Source: Eleginops maclovinus (lineage: Eukaryota; Chordata; Actinopteri; Perciformes; Eleginopidae). From it: a DNA stretch of 64,000 nucleotides. The DNA lies in contig NC_086351.1 in NCBI RefSeq assembly GCF_036324505.1, positions 7,372,001 through 7,436,000 on the forward strand. The letters are read 5' to 3'. Positions 43,372-55,997 of this stretch are shown here, one piece after another. The notes beneath the pieces were generated by a model, which worked only from the letters and a program-made list of their open reading frames with translations, made no database searches and had not been told where the DNA came from. The translations under genes and the position numbers were made by a program. Within the stretch, counting starts at the first letter, position 1; each line of letters starts with the position of its first letter.

Positions 43372-46300
43372 TTTGACTAAATCAAAAATGTCCTCAAAAA
43401 TTGTGCGAGTTTCTGCAGTCTTCCTTGTCTCTTCCTCCTCCTCCTCCTCCTCCACAGCCGCAAAGCCCTTGACCAACTTCTCCTCACCTTCCATCTCAAC
43501 CCACGTCACTCCTCTGACTCCAAATGGCCACTCTTTCCCAGTGTTCACCACCTTACCCATTTCATACTCTTCAGGCTGCGATGATGTCCTCCATTCAGTG
43601 ACCTCGCTCTTTGTCTCTGGCTGTGGTGCCGCTTTTGTTGTTGTTGTTGTTGTTGTTGTTGCGGAGACCTTCTTCCTCTTCAGGGCTGTGGTGGGTTTCC
43701 CTTTAGGGTCTATTGTCAATGGCCTGCTGCTGATTATTTTGGTCACTGGAACATGTTCGGATTGAATATACGTGTAAAGTTTGTTAAAAAAACATTCAAA
43801 ATAACCAAAATATATAAAGTCAATTTACAGGTGGCAGCTCACGACAAAAAACAAAAGGTTTAGAATAAATCTGCATGAATCCAGTTACATGTAGCAGTAA
43901 AAACCTACATATTTAACTTTAAAAAAGGAAGTTTTCTGCAGTGCCACAGCTATATTTAAACTCTGTAAGGATAGTAAACATGTAGTAAAATGCCTAAAGG
44001 GTACAAGGTGCTTTGCAAAAAAGACAAATGGCAGACAAAGTTTGCAAAAACAAAAACAAAAAGAGGACTAGGTTGTCTTTAAAAAGGGGATGTTGTGTTT
44101 CAATATGTATAATTAACAAATCCCATTAAGGGATAAGGAGTTAATGTTGCATTTATTGTAGACTGTTACCAGTTACAAATCACACCCTTTTCTGTGCTGT
44201 AGTGGGTATTGGATATATACTGATCCAGGATGGTGTATCTGAAAAACCGCAGTGCTCGGGTTCATGGTAATAAAATATATGAAAGTGTTCCTCATATCTT
44301 TTTAAACAACAATTGTGCTCCATGGCACAGAGTAATACGCTATATCTTTGACTACACACAATACTTGCGGTAGGATCATAGCCCTGTTGCTTTTAATCTA
44401 TTTTTCATTTGTTGACAGTAAAAATATATCCAGCATAAACCTTTTTAAAATCTAAGCAGAATGCATTTAAATCTGGACAACGAGGGAATCAATGACTCGC
44501 CTGTGGACGCTGCAGCGCTACAGTTGGAGTCGCAGCAGCTGCACACAGAGTCAGGTCCATACAGCTCAACCCATCTGAGGAGAAACCAGGATAACCAGAT
44601 GATCCTTTTTTTCAGTTTTTTACTGCACAGTCTCACCTTTTATGTCTCATTCTAAAATATTTAACATTTAAACACTAACATATCTAAAACAAAGAAACAC
44701 ATGGTATATGTATTTTGCCAAGTTGTGTAGCTACATAATGGCATGTTTCAAACCATTTCTGAACCAGAAATCTGTCATTTCAATCAAAAGGTAACACTTC
44801 ATTTCATCTGGTCGCCTGCAAACGGTGTGTTTTATGACACACTTCAGATATTAGTCTTTTTAACTATGTGCTTTAACCATATGGAATTCTGAAGTAATCA
44901 GAGAAACAACCTGAGCATACGTTAGCAGCAGCAGCCAAACAGAATCAGAAAACTACTTGTAACTATTTTAATCAGAGTTTTGAACAGTTTTAAATCACCA
45001 TCCCTGTTTGTTTTGGAGGGGAGGAGATCCATGCATTATTCAGTTCATTACAAAAAGCTCATGATCAATGAAGGAATCCTAATTGGCAGTAACAATAAGT
45101 ACTACAATAAGGACAATGGACACCCCCTAACTCTTCTTTTGTTATTGTTTTTAATGAAGTGACCTCTAGTGGAAGAAAATATTGCATTGTGCATTAAAGA
45201 ACATAAACAAACCTCCTTTCTTTTGTGTCGTAGTTGCAGGACTTAGCTCTGGGGGAGGGGACAGAACTGCTGACAGACATGGAGCAGTGCATGTAGAGCT
45301 CCTACGGGATATATGAGAACAAAGTGACGCATCAGTCAAATGTTTTATGTTCTTTTAAGAGCATGGCATTCAAACAAAAAACAGACATGTAATAACTTAA
45401 AGCATTCTTGCTCACCTGGCCTGTCATTCCTGCGAAAAAGAAGGCATCCACAAAGAATCTCACAGCATTTCTTTTGTATAGGATGAATCTGGAGCGACTG
45501 TCCTTGCTTTCAACCATACATCTTCAGAGGGAGAAAAAGCCTGGCTATTACTTATGCCATTTTTTATTCTATACAGGTGTTGTTTGTGACCAAAATGATC
45601 AAAGTCTTTATTTTGCGTTGGAGTGAGGTGTTTTTTTTACCCATAGTTGGTCACGACTTGAAACTGACGCGTGGAGTTGTAGGGCCTCTCTGGAGTCGCG
45701 TAACATAAGTGGACGTACAGTCTTTGGTCTTCCGACATGGACGGAGCTTCTGCCTCAAAATACATGGGTTTCCCAAGCACGTACTGATCTGACGGAGAAA
45801 GCTTTTCCCACTGAGCTAAAAAAAAGGAGGAAATTGTCAGGAAACCACAACAGATTTAAAATTCATCCCCATTCATGCAGTAAAAAATACAATACTTTTA
45901 TGAATTGTAAATACTGAGATGCATGAGACCATATATGTGCATTTAATCCTAGTCTTCTACGTTGATCGATGTAGCACATTTTGGAGTTTGCATGTTAACC
46001 AACTTACTTGTTGGCTTGTTTTTAGGATAGAAATTGCCGATAATTAATAAAAATGTTTGTTTTTTTCTGTGAGTCCATTAAAAAAGGGCACAGGCTATCA
46101 ATCCTTTTTTCCAAATGTTTCAAAAACTAAATGCAAGCTCATAAAGATCAGTTGATATTATTACTTTTTGCTGGTTTACCATTTCGTGGCGTCAGAAGGA
46201 ATTTTACTCCATTCTTCATTGGTTTGAAGATTTTGCGGGGCCGCATCTTGGGCCTGTAGCCAATTTTGTAGGAGTATTGGTACCTAAACATTTAAAACAT

Positions 46301-47772
46301 GGTTAAGATGAATTGAAAAAAAGTGTTAATATATGATTTTCAAAGTTGTAGGGGTTAAAAAATGTTTGTGAAGAATTGTCTGGTGTGGATCGGATCCACT
46401 TACCTGTTATAAAAGCATGCAACAGGCAGGGTGAAGGAAACAGCTCTCCTGATTGGTCCTTGAAGTTTTGGTGGGTCATATCTTAGTTTGTTTGAATAAG
46501 TCATCTGATTATTAATTATCTGCAAAGAAACACACTAGCTTAATGATCAATCCCCCTTAAACAACACCTAAGTGTCCATACAGTAGCAATGCTCACAGCT
46601 CTGTGACAGCATAGTTAGCAGGGTACAGCTAACCTTAGAGCTAAATGCTAAGATCAGCATGGCATCATACTGGCTAAGGTCATTCTGATGTGCAGGTGAT
46701 TAGCACGTTAACATGCCCGTTGTCTTAGTGTGTTAGCATGCTTACATTTTTAAATGAATAGGTGATGCTCTATCTGGATGGTAGAGATCAAAATATAAGA
46801 GGTTACCTTCTGATGATGTATCAATTGCATGACTATCCTAGAATAGTTGCCAAGACTAGGGTTGCAACTAAAATTGTCTTTCCTTATCAATTACTCGTGT
46901 TTATTGATCAATTGCTTGGGAAAAATAAGTGAAAATGGCCAGATTATGGAAAAGTAATCAGATATTGTACTCAAGTAAAAGTAGAAGTACCAGAGTGTAG
47001 TAATACTCTGTTACAAGTAAAAGTCCTGCAATCATAATGTTACTTAAGTAAAAGTACAAAAGTAATGTTATCCAAAATGTACATAAAGTACCAAAAATAA
47101 AAGTACACATTACGCAGGTATTGAATATATTATGCAGTGGAGTAAACTCTGAGTTGTAGGAGAGTAGAAGTACAAAGTAGCAAAAACTATCAACTCAACT
47201 ATCGACCCACTAACAGGCCGAGATTCCTAGGTAGGCCTAGTGCTGCTTACTTGGCTAAAACAGGTTTAAAACATTAAGTAAGTATTGTAAAGTCTTACCG
47301 TGCGTTTGGTTCCACACATGCCTAGATCATACTTAAAATAAAAGTAATTCTTCGTAGTTTTGCTGATTTGGCACGTCCCCAGTTTGAGACGAGAGTCCGG
47401 TTCCCCGGTTCCTAAAACGCTCCTCTGCACCTGCACCATCATCTGGTTTCGCTTGCAGGAAGTCCTCACAGAATCACCCGGAACTCTGGGCGCACTGGTG
47501 TTGGTCAGAACCGGGAGTAGGATGCCCCGGACGGGCACGGGTAGAGGCTCCTGTCCGGTGCCTCTGGATGGAGTAAACTGCTCCTTTTCCACCAGCGGGA
47601 GCCTGGAGTCCACAAACACTGGGAGGTGGAGGTACGGCTGCTGCAGAGGCGGTGTTTCTCTCCGCGACCTTATCGCCTGGGTCGGTTGTTTTAGAGCTGC
47701 AAACGCCGGTGGTGTTCCTCCATAAATGGTGGACAACAGCTGCAGCATGAAGAACAGTGAAAGATAAACCAT
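43369..47772 (-). CDS. Zona pellucida domain protein, ZP3-like egg-coat protein
   Basis: Eight exons: 47299-47772, 46404-46519, 46180-46283, 45641-45815, 45416-45521, 45213-45301, 44501-44574 and 43369-43745. Total 1515 nt, 504 residues, all phases consistent. A hydrophobic signal peptide (MVYLSLFFMLQLLSTIYG) precedes a Pro-rich segment. The ZP domain runs from about residue 100 (VRTSCKRNQMMVQVQRSVLG) through YDLGMCGTKRT, VSFTLPVACFYNR, LYVHLCYATP, VTNYGCMVESKDSRSRF, ELYMHCSMSV, AKSCNYDTKERR and VCSCCDSNC. The cysteine order, including the late CSCCDSNC, is that of ZP3. ZP3 proteins polymerise in the vitelline envelope. The last exon codes a long charged tail with Thr and Glu runs and no obvious membrane anchor. 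The intron after 44501 uses a GC donor. Which of the several fish zp3 paralogues this is cannot be decided. Confidence 0.88.
43433..43453. repeat. (TCC)n trinucleotide in coding sequence
   Basis: About seven TCC units, read on the minus strand as a Glu run in the ZP3-like tail. Confidence 0.9.
43635..43660. repeat. (TTG)n trinucleotide in coding sequence
   Basis: About eight TTG units, read on the minus strand as a run of Thr codons (ACA/ACAAC pattern) in the ZP3-like tail. Confidence 0.9.
46590..46760. repeat. Teleost dispersed repeat with GCTAA/TTAGC motifs
   Basis: Dense GCTAA, TTAGC and AGCATG motifs (CAGCTAACCTTAGAGCTAAA, GTGTTAGCATGCTTACA) of a type scattered widely in fish introns. 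Lies in the first intron of the ZP3-like gene. Class unknown. Confidence 0.4.
46940..47180. repeat. Dispersed fish repeat (CTCAAGTAAAAGTAGAAGTA family)
   Basis: Best copy in the window of the family also seen at 23.3 kb: repeated AAGTAAAAGTAC units, TAATACTCTGTTACAAGTAA, and a decayed tail. Probably hAT-derived and non-autonomous. Confidence 0.6.
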
Positions 47773-49012
47773 GCCCGGGATTTATAGGTTTTATTTTAAG
47801 AATTCAACTTCACCTTTAACTAAAAACTATTATCACTGAAGTGGGTTGATTTTGGTTATCGGTATAGACGCTGTTTTCAACATTTCACGTCACGATTTGC
47901 AGAAGTGGAACAAAATTACGTCAATGATGGCGCCTTTTACATTAGGGGAGCCCATTTCCGGTGAGCTCATTGACATTTAAGGGAACAGACCTGTAATTAG
48001 TGGTATAAGTAACACCTGAGGTTCTTTTTTTAACTGCTACGATAAAATAAAAAACCTGTTGTGAGAATGCAAATGAAAAAGGATTTTACCTGAATAAAAC
48101 TTTGGGTCCAAACATGAATTATTATTCAATTCAACAGATTATTCCTTATTATTTGAGTTCCGCTCAAACTTTACCCGGTTCAGATGATTAAGGACATATC
48201 ATTTTTTTCTATTCTCTTTAGTAGTAAATAGCATAGCCTACATGGAAATGTAATTCTCAAATGATCATATCGGTCTACTGCTTGTATGCAGTGGGTTGAT
48301 AACTATTTTAAGATTGAATTGACCACATCTCTTCTGTGTGTTTCAAACAAAGCATTTACTCTGGCCACTGAAAGATTATAGGATGAAGTTTCAACTTTGG
48401 TCACATGCGGACAGCTAAAATACCATTTTATTTATTTAGTTGAAATCACGAAGAAGAACATGTTTTAAAGCAATTATGTTTCTTTACACTGAATTTTGCT
48501 ACTGCTACCACTGCATGTGTGGTCTTTTTCATGGAATGTCTTCCTTACCTTTAGTGGAGGATCTCAATGAGTAGACATTTACATACAAATTGTAATACCC
48601 TTTATTTTATCTATCACAATTCATATACAAATATGAAAACATGGGAACGCAAGTTAAATATGTTAAAATCACCCCTGCTCTTGTGTCCAGAAACAACTCT
48701 CTAACTTAAAAGGTATGTCTTGAGTTAGCAATACACAATATATATCAGACATTTCTTTAAAATAAAGAGGCTATTAAGTTGTTTTGATGTTAAATACAAT
48801 GACCATAATATAGAATAAGAATTTGATTAAAAGTACCTCATGCAGTTATTGCATTCATCATTTGGTTTGACAATACAGTTGCTCTGAACTGTTATTGTGT
48901 GATATTATGTATTGATTAAAATATGAAATATCAATAATAATAACTTAACATGTGTCAGGAGTCATTCGCTTCATGTGTGTTCAGCTAGTTTTCTTCAACA
49001 TATTTTTTCTAT
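47773..49012. other. Spacer: promoter side of the ZP3-like gene, 3' side of the Ly6 gene
   Basis: No open frame with a domain. The first 200 bp upstream of 47772 should hold the ZP3-like promoter (the gene starts on the minus strand); the right end near 49.0 kb should hold the Ly6 3' UTR. Otherwise AT-rich and featureless. Confidence 0.5.
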
Positions 49013-50137
49013 TCACCAAACTGTGTATGAAATAAGAAGTGTGAGCATTGTGCCAGTCCAGTAAGGGGTAGCAGGTGCCTCAGCTCCGTTGCACAGGTGT
49101 GTGTTGCAGCATTCATTGGTGAAGGTGAAGTTGAGTCCCATGGTGTGTTTCTCTCCCTTGTTTCCACACAGGGAGGGCAGGACGCAGCTTTTCTCATACA
49201 ACACCACACGGAAGTCTCCTGAAAATCATGAGTGCAAAATAAACCACACTGACACACCTCCCTCCGTGCTGCCTTTCTCAGTTCTTGTTCTCAGTTTTGA
49301 ATTATTTAAATAATGTTTAGTGACTTGAGGCAGCTCCTCACCTTTCTCACCCACGGCTCTGCTTGACAGGCAGACCTGTCCGGTCGGACACTTGAGAGGA
49401 AATCTGATGCAGTCCAGAGGTGAGATGGCGGGGAACACACAGGTGTAACAGAAAAGGGGAACTGGATGGACAGACATGTTGTTTAAAACCAGAAAATGTC
49501 TAAAAATAGTTTAGTTTTGCATGAGAGCTGCAGGTACACCATGATTATGATCAACACATGTTGAAATTCATGACCCATTGCTATGAATCTAAATCCTCCT
49601 AAAAGTCAACATTTTGCAACAACATTTTGTCATTTCGAATTCAAGTAAATCAATTAATACATAAGATGAAATGTATTTAACAATAAAGATGTTAAGACTT
49701 ACTGCCACCTGTTTTGATAATCTATGAATTGCTGTTCTTTATAAGCCAAAAGTCAAACATTTGGTTGTTCAGCTTCTCAAATGTTAGGATTTGCCAGTTT
49801 TCCCTATCATATATGAAATGAAACTAAATATCTGAGAGTTTTTTACAAGGAATTTGAAAATATCACCTTGTGTTCTCAGAAACTGTAAGGCACTTTTATT
49901 TAACATTTTATAGACCACAAAAAGCAAGTTCCTTTAAACATTAATTAGCATTAATTAAGGTTTAAAATAATCGTTAGTTGCAGACATACTACCATTGCAT
50001 GCAAGCTTTTAGGTTGCCAATATCATACATCTATTTTACATACACACAAGCAAACACATAAACACACACTGTGTTGTTCACTTACCCACTGCTGGAAGAG
50101 AGCAAAGGAGAAGCAGAGAGCAAACCAGCTTCGACAT
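49013..50137 (-). CDS. Ly6/uPAR three-finger GPI-anchored protein (SPACA4-like)
   Basis: Three exons: 50086-50137, 49342-49461 and 49013-49218, phase 1 at both introns, total 378 nt and 125 residues. A signal peptide (MSKLVCSLLLLCSLPAV) is followed by ten cysteines in Ly6 order: FCYTC, LDC, KC, QVC, KSC, LC, then the hallmark ECCNTHLCN. After that come a short spacer and a hydrophobic end (MLTLLISYTVW) fit for GPI attachment. An NFT sequon is present. The classic exon plan (signal, then two half-domains) fits the family. Fish proteins of this type are often annotated as SPACA4-like, the family that includes the egg fertilisation factor Bouncer, but Ly6 genes diverge fast, so the exact orthologue is uncertain. 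Its neighbour, the ZP3-like gene, is an egg-coat gene. Confidence 0.85.
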
Positions 50138-52288
50138 CACTGACTGTTTCTGTCTCAAAGAGAGAAAAGGCGCTGGCAGCTTGATGCTTTTGCTGTTATT
50201 GTTGTCTCTTGCTTTTTATTTTCTACAACAAACCAGCAGTCTGCACCCTGAACACAAGTGGCAGTCTACGAATTTGTGTCTTAAAGTCAATTTCCAATCA
50301 GCTTTATCCGTGCTTTCTCAGCTTCCTCCCCCCGTCCACATGCAGCGATCTGGGTAAATGTTTTCCTGCTTCTCCTGATATTGAGTTTGTTAACTACAAG
50401 AACTCCACACCCCAATACATATGATTTAATTAGGTTGTTAGCTTCCCGGTGGCAGCCATGCTTTCACAGTGTTGTCAGGGCTCACTCCTGCAGAGAATAG
50501 CCCCATTCAGATTTAACAGAATCAATAGGCCTTTGTGAGGAAACAACACTATTGTTTAGGTTGAAAACTTTACAAAATCTCCAGTCATGTCATGTTTCTT
50601 TACAGGATGACAAGACATGTGTTCTTAGGTATAACAGGGAAGGTTTATTAAATCATGTCTTATTTCTTAATGAAAGACGTTGAGTTTGGTGGGCAGGCTG
50701 TCAAGTGACCTGCAGCCCCATGACTGCAAATCTGAGCAACAGGCAGCAACAGCTGTTTAATACTTTATAGAAATTATGCTAAATTCAGTTCTTAAAGCTG
50801 TTTTTGTTGACTAAACACATTTTGTCAGTTTCAATCTTTAAATAAACTATAATAGTTTAGTCTTATCATTAAATTAACAGTTTTGATTGAGAACAATAAG
50901 CCTAATAATCAATTTAGATAAGATAATCATATTAGATACTACTCAATTATTTCCTGTTTTGATATTTGCAGCTGTGAATAAGGCCATAGTTACTGTCATC
51001 TTTTTTTAAAATTGCAGTAAAGATAACAGAATTGGACGATGAGGAAATTGTTATTTCAATGGTATGATTCTTTTAACACTGAAGGGACAGCTGGCTGGAG
51101 TTTTCTACATTAGGAACATTAAAATCATGTCGGTCACATAAAGGTCCCTGAGTTGAACATGAACATGTTTTTTTTTACTAGAAATCTTCTACCACCATCC
51201 AACTAAACTATGATATTGATAACAAAAGTGTATTAACTTTCAGCATGACTGCAGCTGCCCTTACAAGGTACATACTGTTGTATTCAGTATGCATGGTACA
51301 GAAACATTTTATTTGTGAACCTTTTCTTTATATATAATCTTTCAGAATGCCAGAAAAGCATGCTGGCTAGCTTACTGCAAAACCCATACTTAATAGTGGG
51401 GTAGTATTTGTCTTTAACCCCCACTCGATTTGTACTGTGCATCACCAAACTTCAACAGAGATGACAAGGAAGCGAGATGGTCCACACCTCCCTTACCTCC
51501 AACATGGGTAAGTGAGTTTCAAGATTTACCGGCCTGATTTGGCATCTTACGTCCCCTGGGCAAAAGGCAATCCCTGTTTTCTAAGCCCTGCATTATTGTG
51601 AGAGGTGATTTTATACTCCACTGCATTTGGCTTGGCTTGGGACAAATGGTATCATTGTCAACTGAAGAGTCTCACACATTGTTTTGTTCCTTGTTACCCT
51701 TTTTTTATTTATGTATCTAATGTCAGTGTTTTAACATTGTTGCAGCAAGGAAAAAACGTAAAATGTCTATCTCAGTGTGGGATCATGCACTCATGACCAC
51801 AATTATTCCTGAGACTAACACACACATAAGGTGGTTAATGAATTATTCCTCAAGTTATGGCCATTAATCTGCTGCTATAATACAGTCCAAATTCTGAGAA
51901 GGCGTTCCTCAAGATTTTGGAACCTGGATGCAGGAATTTCCTCCCATTCAGCCACATCAGTGAAGTCCAAAACAGGCCTGTGTTTAACCTTCCAGTTTAT
52001 CTCAAAGGTGGTGAATGGGGTTGAAGTCCGGGCTCTGTGTGTGTGGGCCAGTTCAACTCTGCCACACAATACAAAAACATTTCTGATAAACTGAACTTTT
52101 GCATGCAGGGGGGGACCATAGCAGCTTTGAACACAATTATACAAGACTTTGTGACAGTTATCATAAACTTCTATCCCATGTGTATCCCAACGTGTTGCCC
52201 ATGCTATTAGTCTTACATTTTTCACCATGGCTGCTCCCTACTTCTTACACACTCAAAGCATTAACTCTCTCTACTGTCTGCTGCAGCC
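50138..52288. other. Spacer with a Tc1-like transposase relic
   Basis: Apart from the Tc1-like fragment at about 51.87-52.11 kb no feature is recognised. The left few hundred bases should hold the Ly6 promoter, and the right end the tektin-like 3' UTR. Confidence 0.5.
51875..52110 (-). pseudogene. Tc1-like transposase C-terminal fragment
   Basis: The minus-strand frame includes STPFTTFEINWKVKHRPVLD and FTDVAEWEEIPASRFQNLEE, matching the end of Tc1-family transposases (a weakened NP(I)EHLW region, then AEWxxIP and FQNLxxSxPRR). The first catalytic Asp residues are not in the fragment, and the sequence upstream is unrelated, so it is a dead copy. Confidence 0.6.
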
Positions 52289-55200
52289 CTACTGAAACAT
52301 AGCAGGTTGGTTTATGCACGCCCCCTGTTGGAGGGCAGAAGGCATCGCTCGCTTGTCGACCAGCTGACGCCTCATGCGGATGACGGCTGCGTCCACCTGA
52401 GCTGCTACTCTTTTGCGGTGCTGGTCGTCCAGCAGGTGCAGACAGGTGCGCTGCAGCCGGGCCAGCTCACTCTCAGAGGACTGCAGACATTGCCTCAGCA
52501 CTGCACTGCCCTGAGAGACACACAGGAAACACATTTAGCCTGTTTCAGTTTGTTTTAGTCACAGCAGGCAACATAGGGGATTTGAGTGTTAAACCACTGA
52601 ATGCTTTTTGTCAATATGGTGTGAACATCTGGCAGCATATTTGTGTTTTCTCACACATGTGGTGAGAAGTCGTACTATGGAAGACAACTTTTAAAAAGAT
52701 GCAGTGGAATGATTACGTTTTTGGTTAGCATTATATCTAAAAATGTGTTGAGGCAGAATTATAGGGTAAGTCCCGGTTTTGATTTGTTTAAGGCAAGTCG
52801 TGCAGATAGATGTCTGCAGACGCGTGAGTGCAAGTTCACATACAATATTTAATTTGTCCTCAGAAAGGGTTACTAAATAATATTTTTTTAAATGACTCAA
52901 ATTCAGTTTGTGATCAGCATTATCCTGGCAGTTTTAACCCATTACACTTAAGCCAAACCCTTTTATAAAGTATGGTTAAGAAGGAGGTGGCGAGGCTTCT
53001 GTCACCATCATTTGTGATTGTATTTAAACATATATGGATGGATATTTTTGGAAGTTGTAAACACCTGTATGAGATGAGCAGCCTCGGGTAACTGTGTCCC
53101 TGGGTGTCTGTGATAAACCTGCACCAGAGGCCTGTTGAGTTTCTCTCTGGACAGGATGTCACCGCTGTACTCTGGACCCTGTACACAGAAAAACAAGGAG
53201 AAAAAAATAGCATGTGAACATTGTTCCTAAACCCACAATAAGTACGATAGAAAAACGGTGTTCTACGTCAACACTAACTAACCTGCACTCTGCCGTGGCT
53301 CTGACGGATACAGTTAATTTCCCTCTGCTTTCGAAAGACAGCCTGCCTGGTGGCTGCACACATCAAAGTCAGGTTTTGCTGCAAAACACAAAATGAAATG
53401 ACAACCAATGACATCGAGTCATGTGTGTTCTGAATGCAATATGTTTTTGCATGCTGTATTTGTATCTACCTCTAGACTGATTGTCTCGGCAATTTTCTTC
53501 ACCAGGACATCATTGACGGTGCGGTGAACAGCTTTCTGCCTGGTGATGGCGCTGCTGAGCATCTGTCTGATGTTTTCCCTCAGTACCCGTGACTGTTTGA
53601 CTGTCAAAGTTGACGACTCTAAAACCTGTTTACATTCTGCGAAATAAATACGAATTTTGTCTTCAGTATTTGTGTTTATAACTGCTTATGTTTTTTTTTC
53701 TGTGAAACACTTTACTACTCTGTTTTAAAAGGTCCTACTTAAAACCTACTAAGGTTAGTGGGTATGTATTAGCATTATTTCTAGGAATATCGAGGAATAC
53801 AATGATAATAATGTGTATTTGTTAGCAACCTATTTGTCGTTAAACATTATAATGGATAGCTACTGTAAAGGAACCCAAACAATATGGTTCATGTATTTGT
53901 TAAATTGCTTTTGTTTTGTTATTTTTCATGAACAAGGATGTGCTTTTATTTTGAAGAGACAAGGAACGGAAGTTGAGCAGAAAGACGTTAACGAAAAGTA
54001 CGGTAACACGGAGAAACGGTGCAGTAACACGACATAACGGGAGAGTATACACCGATTCGGCGAAGTGACCGGAAGTAGAGCGGCCGCCATTGATGCGGTG
54101 TGCGTGCGGTGTACAGTAGTGCTGCAGCGTGGCTGCAGCAGCTTCCTCTGCCAGCCATGCAGTCACACTTCACATTCTCAACATGCCCCCCATCTCTCAC
54201 TGTAACTTCCACAGTGTGGTGGCTGTGGATGGCCTGGGAAAACCTCACCGATCCTTTCAGTATGACATGGTCGTCCAAAAAGCAATGTAGTATTTGCCTG
54301 ACCCATCCAGAGCTCAGGTAGTTTTGACCTTCTATCAGTGACCTGTAGTTTTTGTTTTGTTGGTCATCACTGGCCAGCCGAAGAATAAAATACTCCTGAA
54401 TATCTAAAACGAAGCAAAAAAGTGTTTTTGTTTTTGATCACGTCGCAGCCATATCATGTTAATGAAATGTCATGTAAGCTTGCGTTAGCATGTTAGCTAC
54501 AACAAACGTCAACACATAGCGATGTGTGTTGACAGTCTATTTTCTTGCTGTATCCTATTTTAATATGTCATACTTATTGCTGAAACAAGTATTTAATTCC
54601 AACATTAATAATTACATTATTTTTTAATCACGTGGGCTGTCCTTAAAGATTAAATGCTAGTTAGCATGCTAAGGTCAGTAAGTCAATTCAACGGAAGCTA
54701 GCTGTGTTTACATCTCCTTCTACTTTCCGTTTACTAATATTTAATTATATTAATTCATGAATTAATATCAGTAATTTCAGATACCTTCATCAGTAACTGG
54801 AGGCCACTGTCTGACATCGTCCAACCAAGTAACTTTATTCATTTGGGGTTATGGTTATCTTGCTATTATTGATAGCATCAATGACTGTTGAATGGATAAT
54901 GAGTGTAATGATTGAGCACGCACACCGCAGCAATGGCCCCGTCGCTAGATGGCGACATACACAAATCGCTCACCGAATCGGTGTATAACGGAGTTTAGCT
55001 CCAGTCGAGAGGGAAACAAGGTAACTGCATCTGTGTGTGTCTAATTGTCAAATAATTTGGAGTTTATTTGTGTATTTGTTAACTTTTCAGTGCTAACAGA
55101 GTTTAGCTTAATGTGTCTAATGTGTATCATTTTGTCTTCTGTTTAATTTCTACCTAGCTCTTACGTTGGTCAATGCAGTAATATTGGAAACGGAATAAAC

Positions 55201-55933
55201 TACATTAAACCATCAGTCCAGGCTTGTATTAATTCGATTGGGATGCTACAGCTACTTATGCACATTTTAAGGATTACACAAGCAATTCATTGAATAAAAT
55301 AAAGGTAACAGTATCCTGTCCTGAGTGTACCTGGTGTAAAGGGGCTGACGGGGTCTGTTTTGTTGAATATCTGAGCAGTGCTGCCCTGTCCTCCAGCAGA
55401 GCCGCTGAGAGGCAGGAGCTCCAGGACACGAGACCTCTCACTGGCACAGTCCAGTATCCGCCTGCTGCTCTGACCCAGGGCCTGGAAGAAACACAGGGGG
55501 AAATGATAAGAACACATCACGTCTGCAACCAACAGTTTATACCATCACTTACTGTATATATCTGCTGATTATATCCACCACAATTTCTTAAAACCATTAG
55601 ACAAGCTGATTTTCAAGTCAGTTGCGTGTAGTGATCCATTATACATTTCTCGACACGTCAAACTAAAGCAGGGTTAGGCTTTCGAGTAAAACATACATTT
55701 TTCAGTTTCTTTTAAATAATATTTAAAACATTAATTTTTTTAATAAACGTATCATATTAGGTCTTGGGAATTATGCATAATTTAGAGGAATGCTATGTGA
55801 TTTTATGGTGCATTTGCATAATTGGATCTCTGTTCAAAATGACTGGTGCATGAAGGCTTTGGCAGTGTTGTCTTTCTTCCTTCACTCATGCCAGTAAATC
55901 ACATGGAAGGGCAAGTAGAAAAGAAAGAGAGAG

Positions 55934-55997
<64 letters not shown>

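Noticed and set aside
47360..47725. 121-codon plus-strand frame
   Set aside because: Antisense of the first ZP3-like exon.
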